A stretch of 57,102 nt of DNA, taken from positions 186,353 through 243,454 of the forward strand of contig CP070643.1 of assembly GCA_020354125.1 (NCBI GenBank). The letters run 5' to 3'. This document shows positions 1-8,631 of this stretch, piece after piece; positions within the stretch are counted from its first letter, which is position 1, and each line of letters starts with the position of its first letter. The DNA comes from Betaproteobacteria bacterium (lineage in GTDB: Bacteria; Pseudomonadota; Gammaproteobacteria; Burkholderiales; Eutrophovitaceae). Both the position numbers and the translations under genes were made by a program. Under the pieces are notes generated by a model, which saw only the letters and a list, made by a program, of their open reading frames with translations, was not told where the DNA came from and did not search any database.

Positions 1-31
1 CACAAGAACATAAATGTTTGGGAGTAAATGT

Positions 32-808
32 ATGAGTGTCAAGAAGTTGTTTGATTTGTCGGGCAAGACTGCCTTGATCACGGGCGGATCACGCGGCCTT
101 GGATTACAAATGGCGGAGGCCGTCGGCGAAATGGGAGCGAAGGTCGCAATTACTGCGCGCAAGGAGGCGGAACTCGAAGAGGCGGCAGCGCATTTGACCA
201 AGATGGACATTGAGTCGCTCACAGTGGTCAACGATCTACAGGTCACGGACTCGGTCAAGCCGATGGTGGAGGGCGTGCTCAAGGCGTTCGGGCAAATCGA
301 TATCCTGATTAACAATGCCGGTGCTGCTTGGGGCGCGCCCGCGGAAGACCATCCGCTTGACGCGTGGCACAAGGTGATCAACCTTAACCTTACGGCTATT
401 TTCTTGTTGAGCCAGACAGTGGGAAAGTTGAGCATGCTTCCACGCAAGTACGGCAAGATCATCAATATCGCGTCAATTGCCGGGCTGGTCGGGACCGAGC
501 CCGGTTTCATGCCAACGATCGCTTATAACGCCAGCAAGGGTGGCGTAGTGAACTTCACTCGCTCGCTTGGCGCAGAATGGGCCGCACACAACATCACCGT
601 GAATGCAATCGCGCCCGGCGTGTTTCCCTCGAAAATGTCGAAGGTAATGATCGAACATTCCGAGCAGTACATCATGAGCCAGACGCCGATGAAGCGGCTT
701 GGAGGTGATGAGGACCTGAAAGGTCTGACCGTGCTGCTCGCCTCCGATGCATCAGCTTACATGACGGGCCAGATCATCGCCGTTGACGGCGGCTATACAT
801 CCATCTAA
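32..808 (+). CDS. Short-chain dehydrogenase/reductase (SDR)
   Basis: NAD(P)-dependent oxidoreductase of 258 residues, presumably cytosolic. Seen: Rossmann motif TGGSRGLG at 17-24, NNAG at about 94-97, catalytic Ser in NIASIAG (about 148), and YNASK supplying the Tyr-Lys pair (about 165 and 169); the C-terminus GQIIAVDGGY is typical of FabG and gluconate-5-dehydrogenase-like SDRs. I start at the second ATG (32) because GGGAG at 20-24 sits 7 bases ahead of it; an in-frame ATG at 14 would lie before that site. It is followed by an esterase and a second SDR in the same direction, so it may act on an alcohol or ketone in a catabolic route. The substrate cannot be read from sequence; a FabG-like role in fatty acid synthesis is less likely in this setting. 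Confidence 0.9.
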   Translation: MSVKKLFDLSGKTALITGGSRGLGLQMAEAVGEMGAKVAITARKEAELEEAAAHLTKMDIESLTVVNDLQVTDSVKPMVEGVLKAFGQIDILINNAGAAWGAPAEDHPLDAWHKVINLNLTAIFLLSQTVGKLSMLPRKYGKIINIASIAGLVGTEPGFMPTIAYNASKGGVVNFTRSLGAEWAAHNITVNAIAPGVFPSKMSKVMIEHSEQYIMSQTPMKRLGGDEDLKGLTVLLASDASAYMTGQIIAVDGGYTSI

Positions 809-924
809 CGCGCCGGGCTTCACTGGTGTTCGCACACAGCGAGTTGCGCAACTGAGCAAATGGCTATCTCGCCTGAGCGCTGGACACTATCAACTGAATA
901 TCCTCGAAGTGGGAGCGACGAAAC

Positions 925-1878
925 ATGCCACTCGATCCACAAGTAGCGGCGGTACTGGATGCCGCCAAGAAAGCTAATCTTCCTGAACTTTGGCAGCTCA
1001 CGCCGCACGATGCGCGGGCTGAGTACTTGCGCCGCACGAACCGGCTCAAGGCCGAGGTAGACATATACCGTTTTGAAGACCGGGAAATTGATGGTCCGGG
1101 TGGACGTATTCCGATCCGCATTTATACGCCGCGCGAGTTGGCGTCAAATGAGAAGCTGCCGGTGCTGGTCTGGTATCACGGTGGCGGATACGTTATCGGC
1201 GATCTGGATACGCATGATTGGGCGTGTCGAGCCCTTGCCAATGAATCTGACTGCATCGTCGTGGCAGTCGATTACCGGCTGGCACCGGAACATAAGTTCC
1301 CCGCGGCGGTTGAAGACTGCTACGCGGCGCTGAAGTGGGTTGCAGCGAACACGACCGAGATTCATGCCGACGCCGGGCGCATTGCGGTCGGTGGTGACAG
1401 TGCCGGCGGCAATCTGGCGACAGTGATATCAATTTTGGCTCGCGACGACGGTTCTCCGAAAATATGCTTTCAACTGCTCGTGTATCCAGTGACGGCTCCG
1501 GAACCTGAAACCAAATCACACCACGCGTTTGCCGAAGGTTATCTTCTGACGCGCAAGACGATTACCTGGTTTTTCACGCATTACCTTCGCGGTCCCAAGG
1601 ACACCAAGGATTTTCGCTATGCGCCGCTCGAGGCCGACGACTTGTCGTCGCTGCCGCCAGCATTGATTATCGTTGCGGGGTTCGATCCGTTGCGCGACGA
1701 AGGTGTTGAATATGCTGAGGCATTGATTCATGCCGGCAACCGGGTTCGGCTTTCAAACTATGAGGGCATGGTGCACGGCTTCTACCTCATGGGCGGCATG
1801 GTCGACGCATCTCTGCATGCCGTATCAGAAAGTGCGGCCATGTTGCGCGACGCGTTTGCATCGGCTGTTGACGGCTAA
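925..1878 (+). CDS. Alpha/beta hydrolase, HSL-type esterase/lipase
   Basis: Carboxylester hydrolase of the hormone-sensitive-lipase family, 317 residues, no signal peptide. Seen: oxyanion motif HGGG at 85-88, nucleophile elbow GDSAGG with Ser about 159, then GFDPLRDEG and GMVHGFY, which carry the expected catalytic Asp and His. Length matches the family. GGGAG at 911-915 precedes the ATG by 9 bases. It lies 116 bases after one SDR and 50 bases before another, so the three probably form a transcription unit that hydrolyses an ester or lactone and oxidises the released alcohol (inference). Known relatives act on short acyl esters; the true substrate is not visible. Confidence 0.92.
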   Translation: MPLDPQVAAVLDAAKKANLPELWQLTPHDARAEYLRRTNRLKAEVDIYRFEDREIDGPGGRIPIRIYTPRELASNEKLPVLVWYHGGGYVIGDLDTHDWACRALANESDCIVVAVDYRLAPEHKFPAAVEDCYAALKWVAANTTEIHADAGRIAVGGDSAGGNLATVISILARDDGSPKICFQLLVYPVTAPEPETKSHHAFAEGYLLTRKTITWFFTHYLRGPKDTKDFRYAPLEADDLSSLPPALIIVAGFDPLRDEGVEYAEALIHAGNRVRLSNYEGMVHGFYLMGGMVDASLHAVSESAAMLRDAFASAVDG

Positions 1879-1928
1879 AGTACATCTCTGCGATCGGAAG
1901 ACAGAGCTGGCGAGGACGAGGACGGACA

Positions 1929-2693
1929 ATGTCGAACCTGAACGGAAGAGTGGCATGGGTTACCGGCGCCGGCAGCGGCATCGGGCTGGCCGGTGCAAAG
2001 GCGCTTGCTGAAGCTGGCGCCACGGTGGTGATGAGCGGCCGGCGCAAGGAGGTGCTGGAACCGGAAGCTGAGAAACTGCGAATCCTCGGATTCGACGCCG
2101 ATATCGAGCCATTCGACGTGGCCGATCAGGCTGCCGTTGAAACCGCCGCAAAAAACATCTTGAGCCGTCATGGGACGGTGGACATTCTGGTTAACAGTGC
2201 CGGTATTAATGTGCCGCACCGCTACTGGAAAAATCAGACGCCGCAGGGCTGGGACGACGTGATCCGGACCAATCTCGATGGCTCGTTCTATACCATCCAC
2301 GCTGTGTTGCCCGGCATGCGAAAGCGCAAGGATGGCCTGATTATCAATATCTCGTCATGGGCTGGTGCATATCACACCAAGCTTACCGGCGCGGCGTACA
2401 ACGCCAGCAAACACGCCGTTGTGGCGATGACGGAGACGGTCAACATGGAAGAGGCAACCAACGGCATTCGTGCTTGCGCAATCTGTCCGGCCGAAGTTGC
2501 TACTCCAATTATGGATCGACGGCCAGTGCCGCCGAGTGCAGAGGATCGCGCCAAGATGCTGCAGCCGGAAGATTTGGGTGCGACCATCCGGTTCGTCGCC
2601 GAGTTACCGGCGCGCGCGTGCATTAACCAGCTCATCATCAGCCCGACGTGGAATCGAATGTACGTCGGCGGTATGGAGAGCCCCAAGTCTTGA
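1929..2693 (+). CDS. Short-chain dehydrogenase/reductase (SDR)
   Basis: Second SDR of the cluster, 254 residues. Seen: TGAGSGIG cofactor motif at 12-19, NSAG near 89, catalytic Ser in NISSWAG near 142 and YNASK near 156. The C-terminus differs from the FabG type: instead of a GG-Y substrate cap it ends in a segment with NQLIISPTWNRMYVGG, a pattern common in SDRs acting on small hydroxy acids or aldehydes. It is only distantly similar to the SDR at 32-808, so this is not a recent duplication. The purine-rich GAGGACGAGGACGGA run ahead of the ATG can serve as ribosome binding site. Confidence 0.9.
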   Translation: MSNLNGRVAWVTGAGSGIGLAGAKALAEAGATVVMSGRRKEVLEPEAEKLRILGFDADIEPFDVADQAAVETAAKNILSRHGTVDILVNSAGINVPHRYWKNQTPQGWDDVIRTNLDGSFYTIHAVLPGMRKRKDGLIINISSWAGAYHTKLTGAAYNASKHAVVAMTETVNMEEATNGIRACAICPAEVATPIMDRRPVPPSAEDRAKMLQPEDLGATIRFVAELPARACINQLIISPTWNRMYVGGMESPKS

Positions 2694-2845
2694 TATGGTA
2701 GCGTCCGTTTTCCGAATACGGCAACCAGCGGAACGCAGTCGGGCAAGTCAATCGAACGATGGGAACTGATGTTTGTTGATGGCCCAGGTATGCTCGGTTA
2801 TGCTGGTAGCGTTGCTCTCTACCCTTTCGTGACGCCGGAACTCTG

Positions 2846-3268
2846 ATGGCTTTCTCGCGTTTCACCTTGGTTGCTTTGTTGAGTGTGTTGGTTGCGACGC
2901 ATGCTACTGGTCAGGAAGCTGGTGTTGTACCCGACCCAGCACGCGAAGAACCGTGCCGGCAATGCGGGATGATTTTCGATATCAAACCGATTACCACAGA
3001 GCGCGAGTTTGCGAGGACCTTTGAGGAGGAGACACCGCCCGCTGGTCCATTTGTCAACATTCCACTGACCAAGAAGCCGGATGCGCAAGCAGAGATTGGT
3101 GTGTACGGTAGCCGGAAAATACGCAAGCAAATGGTAGAAACGGAATATGAAGTGGTCGTCCGCTATGACGATGACCGCTTTACCCTGATAAGGGTCAGAG
3201 ACATCGCCAACCTGCGTGTCGGCGATCGCGTGCGCGTCAATCAGAACCGCATAGAACTGATTGATTAG
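2846..3268 (+). CDS. Secreted protein with SlyB-like C-terminal domain
   Basis: 140-residue exported protein of unassigned function. Seen: an N-terminal hydrophobic stretch (about 6-20) ending at THATGQEA, a likely signal peptide without a lipobox Cys; a CRQCG motif near 37-41; and a C-terminal half with YEVVVRYDDD and LRVGDRVRVNQNRIELID. Known: beta/gamma-proteobacterial SlyB/Pcp-type envelope proteins combine a CxxCG segment, a glycine zipper and this type of C-terminal domain. Here the zipper is absent and the middle is a charged, Pro-rich linker. The next gene's ORF can be extended back to overlap it, so the two may be co-translated. Family membership is inferred from motif order only. 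Confidence 0.75.
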   Translation: MAFSRFTLVALLSVLVATHATGQEAGVVPDPAREEPCRQCGMIFDIKPITTEREFARTFEEETPPAGPFVNIPLTKKPDAQAEIGVYGSRKIRKQMVETEYEVVVRYDDDRFTLIRVRDIANLRVGDRVRVNQNRIELID

Positions 3269-3311
3269 TCTTATCGCTGGCAACGCATTCCGCATAAGAC
3301 ACCTCCATAGA

Positions 3312-4148
3312 ATGTGGTGGCGGCGTTTCAACGTCTTAGGTTTGTTTCTGGTCGCAGCCTGCAATGCCAACGCGCAGACCGACGCAGCCGCGGACGAACA
3401 GCAGCTGTTCAATTGGTATTACGCAGCGATCTACGGCACGGGCGTCTACAGGGCCGGGGACAGGACTGTCGCTGTTCTGCAGGCACCATTGTCTTTCACA
3501 CTGCGCGAACGCAGTGATGAACAGTGGGGGCTGCGCCTCACGCTGCCGGTGTCACTGGGTTTCTACGACTTCGACTTTGATGATTTGGTTGACCAGGGTT
3601 TGCCCGACCGGGTCAGCACCATTAGCGTCTTACCGGGGCTCGAGTTAAATAGATATATTACGGCTCGTTGGTTACTCAGACCGTACTTTGCTGCCGGAGC
3701 CGGCTGGGAAATCGGCGGCGACGAAGCGGCCTGGATTTACGATCTCGGAGCACGCAGTCGCTTTCGCCTCGGCGACGATCGCGGAACCCGATTTTCCCTC
3801 GTCAACTGGCTGAGTCTCGCCGGCTACAAGCCGAGCGGCGGATCACGCGAGACGCTCAGCCTGTTTGCTATCGGCGTCGATGTCGAGGTGCCTACCGGGA
3901 AAACGATGTTTGGCAGGCCAATCACGGTCAGCATCCTGCCGATCTACTATTACTACTTCACGGAGCTCAATTTTGCCGAGTTTACTGATCCCGAGAACAA
4001 TGTACGTGAGGAGGGTGAAATCGCACTCAGTCTCCTGGCCGAACACCCGTTTCGGGTTCTGGGGATCAATGTAGACCGATTTGGCATCGCGATCCGCACC
4101 TCTGCAGACGTTAGCGGCTTCCGACTATTCACGTCGCTGCCGTTTTGA
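3312..4148 (+). CDS. Putative outer-membrane beta-barrel protein
   Basis: 278-residue hypothetical envelope protein. Seen: a signal peptide starting MWWRRFNVLGLFLVAAC and ending in NANAQ, followed by alternating hydrophobic/polar strands with many aromatic residues (for example the YYYYF run) and a final Phe (TSLPF), the usual end of an outer-membrane barrel. I chose ATG 3312 because it places the signal peptide at the N-terminus; the frame is open back to a TTG at 3261, which would overlap the upstream gene but adds an unlikely charged leader. No strong Shine-Dalgarno site is seen for either. It may work with the secreted protein just upstream. A specific porin or transporter family is not recognised. 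Confidence 0.7.
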   Translation: MWWRRFNVLGLFLVAACNANAQTDAAADEQQLFNWYYAAIYGTGVYRAGDRTVAVLQAPLSFTLRERSDEQWGLRLTLPVSLGFYDFDFDDLVDQGLPDRVSTISVLPGLELNRYITARWLLRPYFAAGAGWEIGGDEAAWIYDLGARSRFRLGDDRGTRFSLVNWLSLAGYKPSGGSRETLSLFAIGVDVEVPTGKTMFGRPITVSILPIYYYYFTELNFAEFTDPENNVREEGEIALSLLAEHPFRVLGINVDRFGIAIRTSADVSGFRLFTSLPF

Positions 4149-4327
4149 CAGGAACAGAACTTGTCACGACGATTGACCTCGGCTTTCGAACAAATGAGTT
4201 TCTCCAGCAGCAGACTGTGGCCGCTCGCAGCTCGCGCAGCCTACTAGACGTCACCGCGTCTGTTTGCGTGAAGCCGCGAACAACGGACCTCGCTTGGCCG
4301 CGTGGCGAGGGCAAAGGCCGACGAAGA

Positions 4328-4918
4328 TCAGATTAGACCTTCAGCAGCCAACGCCTTCATCACAACCTTTGCAAAACCGGCTGTTTCTCTCTTCACGTCC
4401 TCAGGCGCGAACGTTTCCGTGGTGCCGGACCATACAGGTTCGGCGCGCCCGAGTGCGAATATGGTCGTTTCCAGCGTGACCACTTCATATTGCTGTACAA
4501 CAGGCTCGTAATAGCGGATCCAGGCTCTCGAATAATAGCCATAGTAGTAAGGCGCTGCCGAGGGCCCGGTCGTCGCAAGAGTCACGTCTTTGACGCTGGC
4601 CAACCGGGTGATGATCACGCCGTCGGTGTTGGCGGATTCGATAGCAGTGCGCAAACGCTCCTCGTCAATTTGCCCGTCATCGGCGATGAGCGTGTAGCTG
4701 GGGATCGCCCGAATGCCTCGCGAGCGCAGTTGAGCCGCGAATTCGTCTTCAAATACGCGCCTGACCGACGCCTGATTACTGACACCCAGTACAACAAGAC
4801 TCGTTACTGACTGGGTGTAACCGGGATCGCGCCAGCTATTGGTCAGTTCCGTTGAGGCACAACCTGTTACGCATACCGCTATGATCAAACTTCTAAAAAT
4901 GTTTAGGATCGTTCGCAT
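4328..4918 (-). CDS. DUF4136-type lipoprotein
   Basis: 196-residue lipoprotein. Seen: signal peptide with lipobox VTGC (Cys about 20) followed by ASTELTNSWRDP, then a globular domain with VLGVSNQASVRRVFEDEF and a C-terminal segment KVVMKALAAEG; this order matches the DUF4136 family, whose function is unknown. The start is fixed by AAGGAGT on the minus strand 9 bases ahead of the ATG at 4918; the upstream in-frame ATG at 4975 has no such site and would bury the signal peptide. A Tyr-rich stretch (APYYYGYYSRAW) sits in the middle. It stands alone, convergent with the outer-membrane candidate. Confidence 0.82.
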   Translation of the reverse strand: MRTILNIFRSLIIAVCVTGCASTELTNSWRDPGYTQSVTSLVVLGVSNQASVRRVFEDEFAAQLRSRGIRAIPSYTLIADDGQIDEERLRTAIESANTDGVIITRLASVKDVTLATTGPSAAPYYYGYYSRAWIRYYEPVVQQYEVVTLETTIFALGRAEPVWSGTTETFAPEDVKRETAGFAKVVMKALAAEGLI

Positions 4919-5242
4919 TTGTTGATTACTCCTTTTGGAACTTCTGGAACCCGATAGGTCGAGCACATGTCGCAATGAGGTTCTATCGGGCCTAATTGGC
5001 GGCGACAGTGACTGGCAACAACCGATAGGCCAGCTTCGACGCCATACCTGGCGCGTTCTTGAACAGAGAATACCACCTCGCTGACTCCGGCATGTATCAT
5101 CGTTGTGACCGGCGAAAAGCGACGCACGGAGCCGTCAAGGAGCGCGCCAAGGGCGCCGCCACTTTCATTGGTCCAGAAAAGCGCTGCAGGTGATCCCCCT
5201 CCGTCCTGCCCGGTCGGAATGGTCGCACTAACATCCGCTTGG
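4919..5242. other. Intergenic region with short inverted repeat
   Basis: 324 bases between two minus-strand genes with no convincing coding sequence. It holds a perfect 8-base inverted pair, CCCGATAG at 4950-4957 and CTATCGGG at 4983-4990, and a third half-site CCGATAGG near 5022. The loop is too long and no T-run follows, so it is not a good intrinsic terminator. It could be an operator for the lipoprotein gene, whose start lies 32 bases away; this is only a suggestion from position. Confidence 0.35.
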
Positions 5243-6922
5243 TCAGGCCCAGATCACCGTCTTGCCGGATTGGTACCAGTCCCCGACCTTATCCTCGACC
5301 GCGGATTCGATGTGGCTGCGCTTGATTTTCATGGTCGGCGTGAGGCAGCCATTCTCAATGCTCCACGCCTCCTGCGAGATGACTAGCATCTGCAACTGTT
5401 CGTAGCTGGCGATCGCTGCGTTGACTTTCTTTAGCAACTGCTCCAACTCGTTTTCGACGCGTGTCCTGACGGCGCTGTCGTTCAAGCTGTCGCGCAGATC
5501 TTCGGCCAGCACCACAATTGCATAGGCAGCAGATTGGCCGGAGCCGGAAACCATCGACAGTTCGACCATTGGGTGTTCGTTGAGCCGGTTCTCGATCGGC
5601 GCCGGCGCGACGTATTTTCCTTTGGCGGTCTTGAACATTTCCTTGACGCGTCCGGTGAGCTTCAGAAGACCGTCAGCACGGCGCTCGCCCTTGTCGCCGG
5701 TGCGGAAGAACCCGTCGGATGTGAAGACTTCGGCGTTCAGATCGGGACGCTTGTAATAACCGACCATCTGGCCGGGCGATTTAATGAGCACTTCGTCATT
5801 CTCTCCGATCCTCACTTCGACGCCTTCAAACGGCACACCGACGTAACCAGCTTCGTGAGCTTGTTCGGTCGAGGCGTGCGAATAGGCGAAGTCTTCGGTC
5901 ATGCCGTAACCCTCAAACAGCTGCAGACCCAGCTTGCGGTACCAGGTGATGAGTTCCGCCGGAATCGGTGCCGAGCCGCTGAAAGCAAGCCGCACCTGAT
6001 CGAGGCCCAGACCGGTGAGCACTTTCTTGCGCACCATGCCGCCGAGGATCGGAATGCTAAGCAGCCGATTGAGTTTTTTCTCGGGCACCTTGGCGAACAC
6101 ACCTTGCTGGAACTTCAACCACAGGCGCGGCACCGATACAAAGAAAGTCGGCCGAGCACGCTGCAGATCGGCAACGAAGGTATCGAGCGACTCGGCGAAG
6201 TAGATGTGCACATCGCCGTGCACCCAGGACATGCATTCAATCACGGCGCGCTCGAACACATGCGCGAGCGGCAGGTAGGACAGGATGCGCCAAGGTACGC
6301 CTGACGGCATGCGGTTTCCGATATTGATGGCCGCAAGGCGTGCCGCCTCACTGATGCGCCCGAAATTGTGCATGGCGCCTTTGGGCGTGCCGGTCGATCC
6401 GGAGGTGTACATCAGGATGGCGAGGTCATCGGGCTTGCGTGACGGGCGTCCGGGGAGCGGTTCCGTGGTGGTGATCAGCTCATCCCATTTGGGAAACGCG
6501 GTCGGAGGAGCCAGGGGCAGGGCAATGCAAGGCATGCCCGCCGGCACACCTTGTTCCTGCTCGGGCCAGTTGTCGAGTTTGCCGACGAACAGCAGCTTTG
6601 AGTCACTGTGTTCCAGCACGTAGCGGACGGTTTCGGCGCTCTCGGTGGGGAAGATCGCCACCGTTGTGCCACCGGCCATCCAGATGGCGAGTTCGGCGAT
6701 GAAGAAGTGCGCGCAGTTCTTCGACACGACAGCGATGTGGCTGCCAGCGCCGAAGCCCTGGCTTTGCAGGTAAGCGGCCATACGCTTCGCCTCGTCGACT
6801 ACCTCGCTCCAGGTGTAATCCACTACCTTGCCAGAGCCGACTGGCTGGGTCAGAAGAATGCGCTGCGGATGCGCCTCGGCGTGTTCGTAGATGTAGTCCA
6901 GTATCAGTTTTGCTTCAGCCAC
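5243..6922 (-). CDS. Long-chain acyl-CoA synthetase (AMP-forming)
   Basis: ATP-dependent acyl-CoA ligase of the ANL superfamily, 559 residues; it would activate a free fatty acid through an acyl-adenylate. Seen: P-loop-like YTSGSTGTPKGAM, the YGMTE motif, TGDKGERRADG with the ATP-ribose Asp, and the hinge region GRVKEMFKTAKGKYVAP carrying the C-terminal catalytic Lys; this fits the FadD15/long-chain eukaryote-like branch. I place the start at a GTG (6922) because AAGGAG lies 7 bases ahead of it, whereas the longer ATG start at 6961 has no such site. A 26-codon ORF and a medium-chain reductase precede it in the same direction, so all three likely share a transcript. Confidence 0.9.
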   Translation of the reverse strand: MAEAKLILDYIYEHAEAHPQRILLTQPVGSGKVVDYTWSEVVDEAKRMAAYLQSQGFGAGSHIAVVSKNCAHFFIAELAIWMAGGTTVAIFPTESAETVRYVLEHSDSKLLFVGKLDNWPEQEQGVPAGMPCIALPLAPPTAFPKWDELITTTEPLPGRPSRKPDDLAILMYTSGSTGTPKGAMHNFGRISEAARLAAINIGNRMPSGVPWRILSYLPLAHVFERAVIECMSWVHGDVHIYFAESLDTFVADLQRARPTFFVSVPRLWLKFQQGVFAKVPEKKLNRLLSIPILGGMVRKKVLTGLGLDQVRLAFSGSAPIPAELITWYRKLGLQLFEGYGMTEDFAYSHASTEQAHEAGYVGVPFEGVEVRIGENDEVLIKSPGQMVGYYKRPDLNAEVFTSDGFFRTGDKGERRADGLLKLTGRVKEMFKTAKGKYVAPAPIENRLNEHPMVELSMVSGSGQSAAYAIVVLAEDLRDSLNDSAVRTRVENELEQLLKKVNAAIASYEQLQMLVISQEAWSIENGCLTPTMKIKRSHIESAVEDKVGDWYQSGKTVIWA

Positions 6923-6957
6923 GCCTTGTCTCCTTTCCGTAGACGTATTTGTCGCCA

Positions 6958-7038
6958 TCATATTGCCTGGCCTTGCGCCACTGCGGCGCTAGCCAGAACT
7001 GAGAACGCAAAGATCGATAACGAACTGGCCCGGATCAT
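6958..7038 (-). CDS. 26-codon signal-peptide-like micro-ORF
   Basis: Small ORF with an AGGAGG site 8 bases ahead of its ATG, among the best ribosome binding sites in this window. The predicted 26-residue product starts MIRASS, has the hydrophobic core LSIFAFSVLASAAVA and ends QGQAI, which reads as a complete Sec signal peptide with an AVA-Q cleavage site and almost nothing after it. The stop lies 35 bases before the acyl-CoA ligase GTG start and the ATG is 25 bases after the reductase stop. It could be a membrane micropeptide, a translational coupling leader or the remnant of an exported protein whose body was lost. Translation is not shown. Confidence 0.4.
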   Translation of the reverse strand: MIRASSLSIFAFSVLASAAVAQGQAI

Positions 7039-7063
7039 CGCTGAATCCTCCTGTAAAGCCACG

Positions 7064-8062
7064 TCAGGTTAGTTTTACAACCTGCTTGCCAAGATTCTCA
7101 CCCTTGAGCATACCGATGAATGCGCGCGGCGCATCGCGCAGACCTTCCGCGACGGTTTCGTGATAACGGATCTTCCCCTCTGATACCCAGCGCACCAGTT
7201 GACTGATGGCTTTCGCGTACAGATCCAGGCGATCAAATACGATGAAGCCGCGCAAATTAACGCGATTAACAAGCAAGGAGCGAATCATTTTCTGTCCATA
7301 CGGTTCGGTCTCGTTGTAGCCAGAAATCAGGCCGCATAGCGCTACCCGTGAGAACGGATTAAGTACGCTCAAGGCGTTGTCCATCACTTCGCCGCCGACA
7401 TTCTCAAAGTAGCAATCCACGCCATCTGGACACGCCGCTTTCAGATCGTCAAGCAGATTACCGGCTTTGTAATCGACACAGGCGTCAAAGCCGAGCTGAG
7501 TTACGGCGTAATCGCATTTTTTCGGACCACCGGCAATGCCCACCGCGCGGCACCCCTGCATCTTTGCCAATTGGCCGACAACACTGCCTACGGCGCCGGT
7601 GGCGGCTGATACCAGCACGGTTTCGCCGGCTTTCGGTGAACAATGTTCGAGAAGTCCGATCCACGCCGTAGCGCCGGGCATGCCGCAGACACCAAGGTAT
7701 GCCGAGAGCGGGACAACATTCGGATCGACTTTGTTCAGGCCGTCTCCGGCGGACAACGCATACAACTGCCAGCCAGTCGATCCGACCACGTGGTCGCCTT
7801 CCTTGAACTTCGGATTTTGCGAGGCGATTACCTTGCCGACCGTGCCGCCGACCATGACATCGCCGATTTCGACGGCGGCAGCATAGGATTTGGTCGCGTT
7901 CATGCGGCCGCGCATATATGGATCGAGCGACAGCCAGTGATTTTCGATCAGGATTTCACCGGGGCTCGGCGTCGGGGCGTCGTTCTCTACAATGTTGAAG
8001 TCCGATTCCTTTACCCAGCCCTCAGGACGGTTGGCGAGCAGCACCTGCATGTTCTTGATCAC
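7064..8062 (-). CDS. NADP-dependent medium-chain reductase (CurA/leukotriene-reductase type)
   Basis: Zinc-independent medium-chain dehydrogenase/reductase, 332 residues, expected to reduce the double bond of alpha,beta-unsaturated ketones or aldehydes with NADPH. Seen: N-terminal GroES-like fold with HWLSLDPYMRGRM, typical of the CurA/PTGR/YfmJ branch; cofactor motif AATGAVGSVVGQLAK; FENVGGEVMDNAL further on; no zinc-binding Cys cluster. Start is a GTG at 8062 with AGGAGGAG five to six bases ahead. It is first of a minus-strand unit with the micro-ORF and acyl-CoA ligase, suggesting lipid-aldehyde or enone detoxification linked to fatty acid activation (inference). Confidence 0.92.
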   Translation of the reverse strand: MIKNMQVLLANRPEGWVKESDFNIVENDAPTPSPGEILIENHWLSLDPYMRGRMNATKSYAAAVEIGDVMVGGTVGKVIASQNPKFKEGDHVVGSTGWQLYALSAGDGLNKVDPNVVPLSAYLGVCGMPGATAWIGLLEHCSPKAGETVLVSAATGAVGSVVGQLAKMQGCRAVGIAGGPKKCDYAVTQLGFDACVDYKAGNLLDDLKAACPDGVDCYFENVGGEVMDNALSVLNPFSRVALCGLISGYNETEPYGQKMIRSLLVNRVNLRGFIVFDRLDLYAKAISQLVRWVSEGKIRYHETVAEGLRDAPRAFIGMLKGENLGKQVVKLT

Positions 8063-8255
8063 GATTTCTCCTCCTGTTAGTAAGCTTGGTTCGCTAGATT
8101 GTAGAGGTAAACGATGAGGTTGCGAATGCCGCTCTGGTAAACACTGGCAGGCTCCGCATCATCGCCGCGCGTCTCCCTTGTTCGGGTCCGCGCAGCTCAT
8201 GGTATAAACCGTCGAGCAAAACCATCAAGAACAAGTCTTTACAGGAGTGAGCGCA

Positions 8256-8579
8256 GTGGTCTACGCACTTAATGTGTTTAACTTGTTGCCTGAACGCGAG
8301 AACGAATATCGGGATTACTCCGTCAAGGCGGGAAAGATCATATACGGCATGGGCGGGCGCGTCGTGGCTTCCGGGTGGAAGCCGATTCGCAACTTGCATG
8401 GCGACACCGAGCGCCGTTATCTGATCGTTGTCGAGTTTCCCAGCGAGACGGTGTTTCAGGCTTTTATTGACGAAGCAGACAAGCAGAATATCCATCACTT
8501 GCGCGAAAACGCGTGTACCGACTACATCTGGACGCTTTACGAACCGTGGGATATTCGCGAGTGGGTGAAGGCGGCCTGA
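8256..8579 (+). CDS. Small DUF1330/NIPSNAP-like ferredoxin-fold protein
   Basis: 107-residue cytosolic protein with the look of a dimeric alpha-beta barrel: ALNVFNLLPE at the first strand, then GGRVVASGWKP, RYLIVVEFPSETVFQAFID and a C-terminal WTLYEPWDIREW segment. This spacing resembles DUF1330 and related EthD/NIPSNAP-like proteins, often found beside hydrolases and oxidoreductases; no catalytic claim is possible. I use GTG 8256 as start since AGGAG (8243-8247) is 8 bases ahead; the frame also begins with GTG at 8247, but that codon overlaps the ribosome binding site. It is followed by a hairpin and an alpha/beta hydrolase, probably in one unit. Confidence 0.72.
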   Translation: MVYALNVFNLLPERENEYRDYSVKAGKIIYGMGGRVVASGWKPIRNLHGDTERRYLIVVEFPSETVFQAFIDEADKQNIHHLRENACTDYIWTLYEPWDIREWVKAA

Positions 8580-8586
8580 CGAGTCA

Positions 8587-8613
8587 GGCGATGCGTTGCC
8601 TTGACGCATCGCC
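8587..8613 (+). other. Intercistronic hairpin
   Basis: Perfect 9-bp inverted repeat, GGCGATGCG at 8587-8595 and CGCATCGCC at 8605-8613, with a 9-base loop, ending 8 bases before the ribosome binding site of the next gene. No T-run follows, so it is more likely an mRNA processing or stability element, or a structure that tunes initiation at 8632, than a terminator. Confidence 0.5.
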
Positions 8614-8631
8614 ACTGATGCGGAGCGATTG

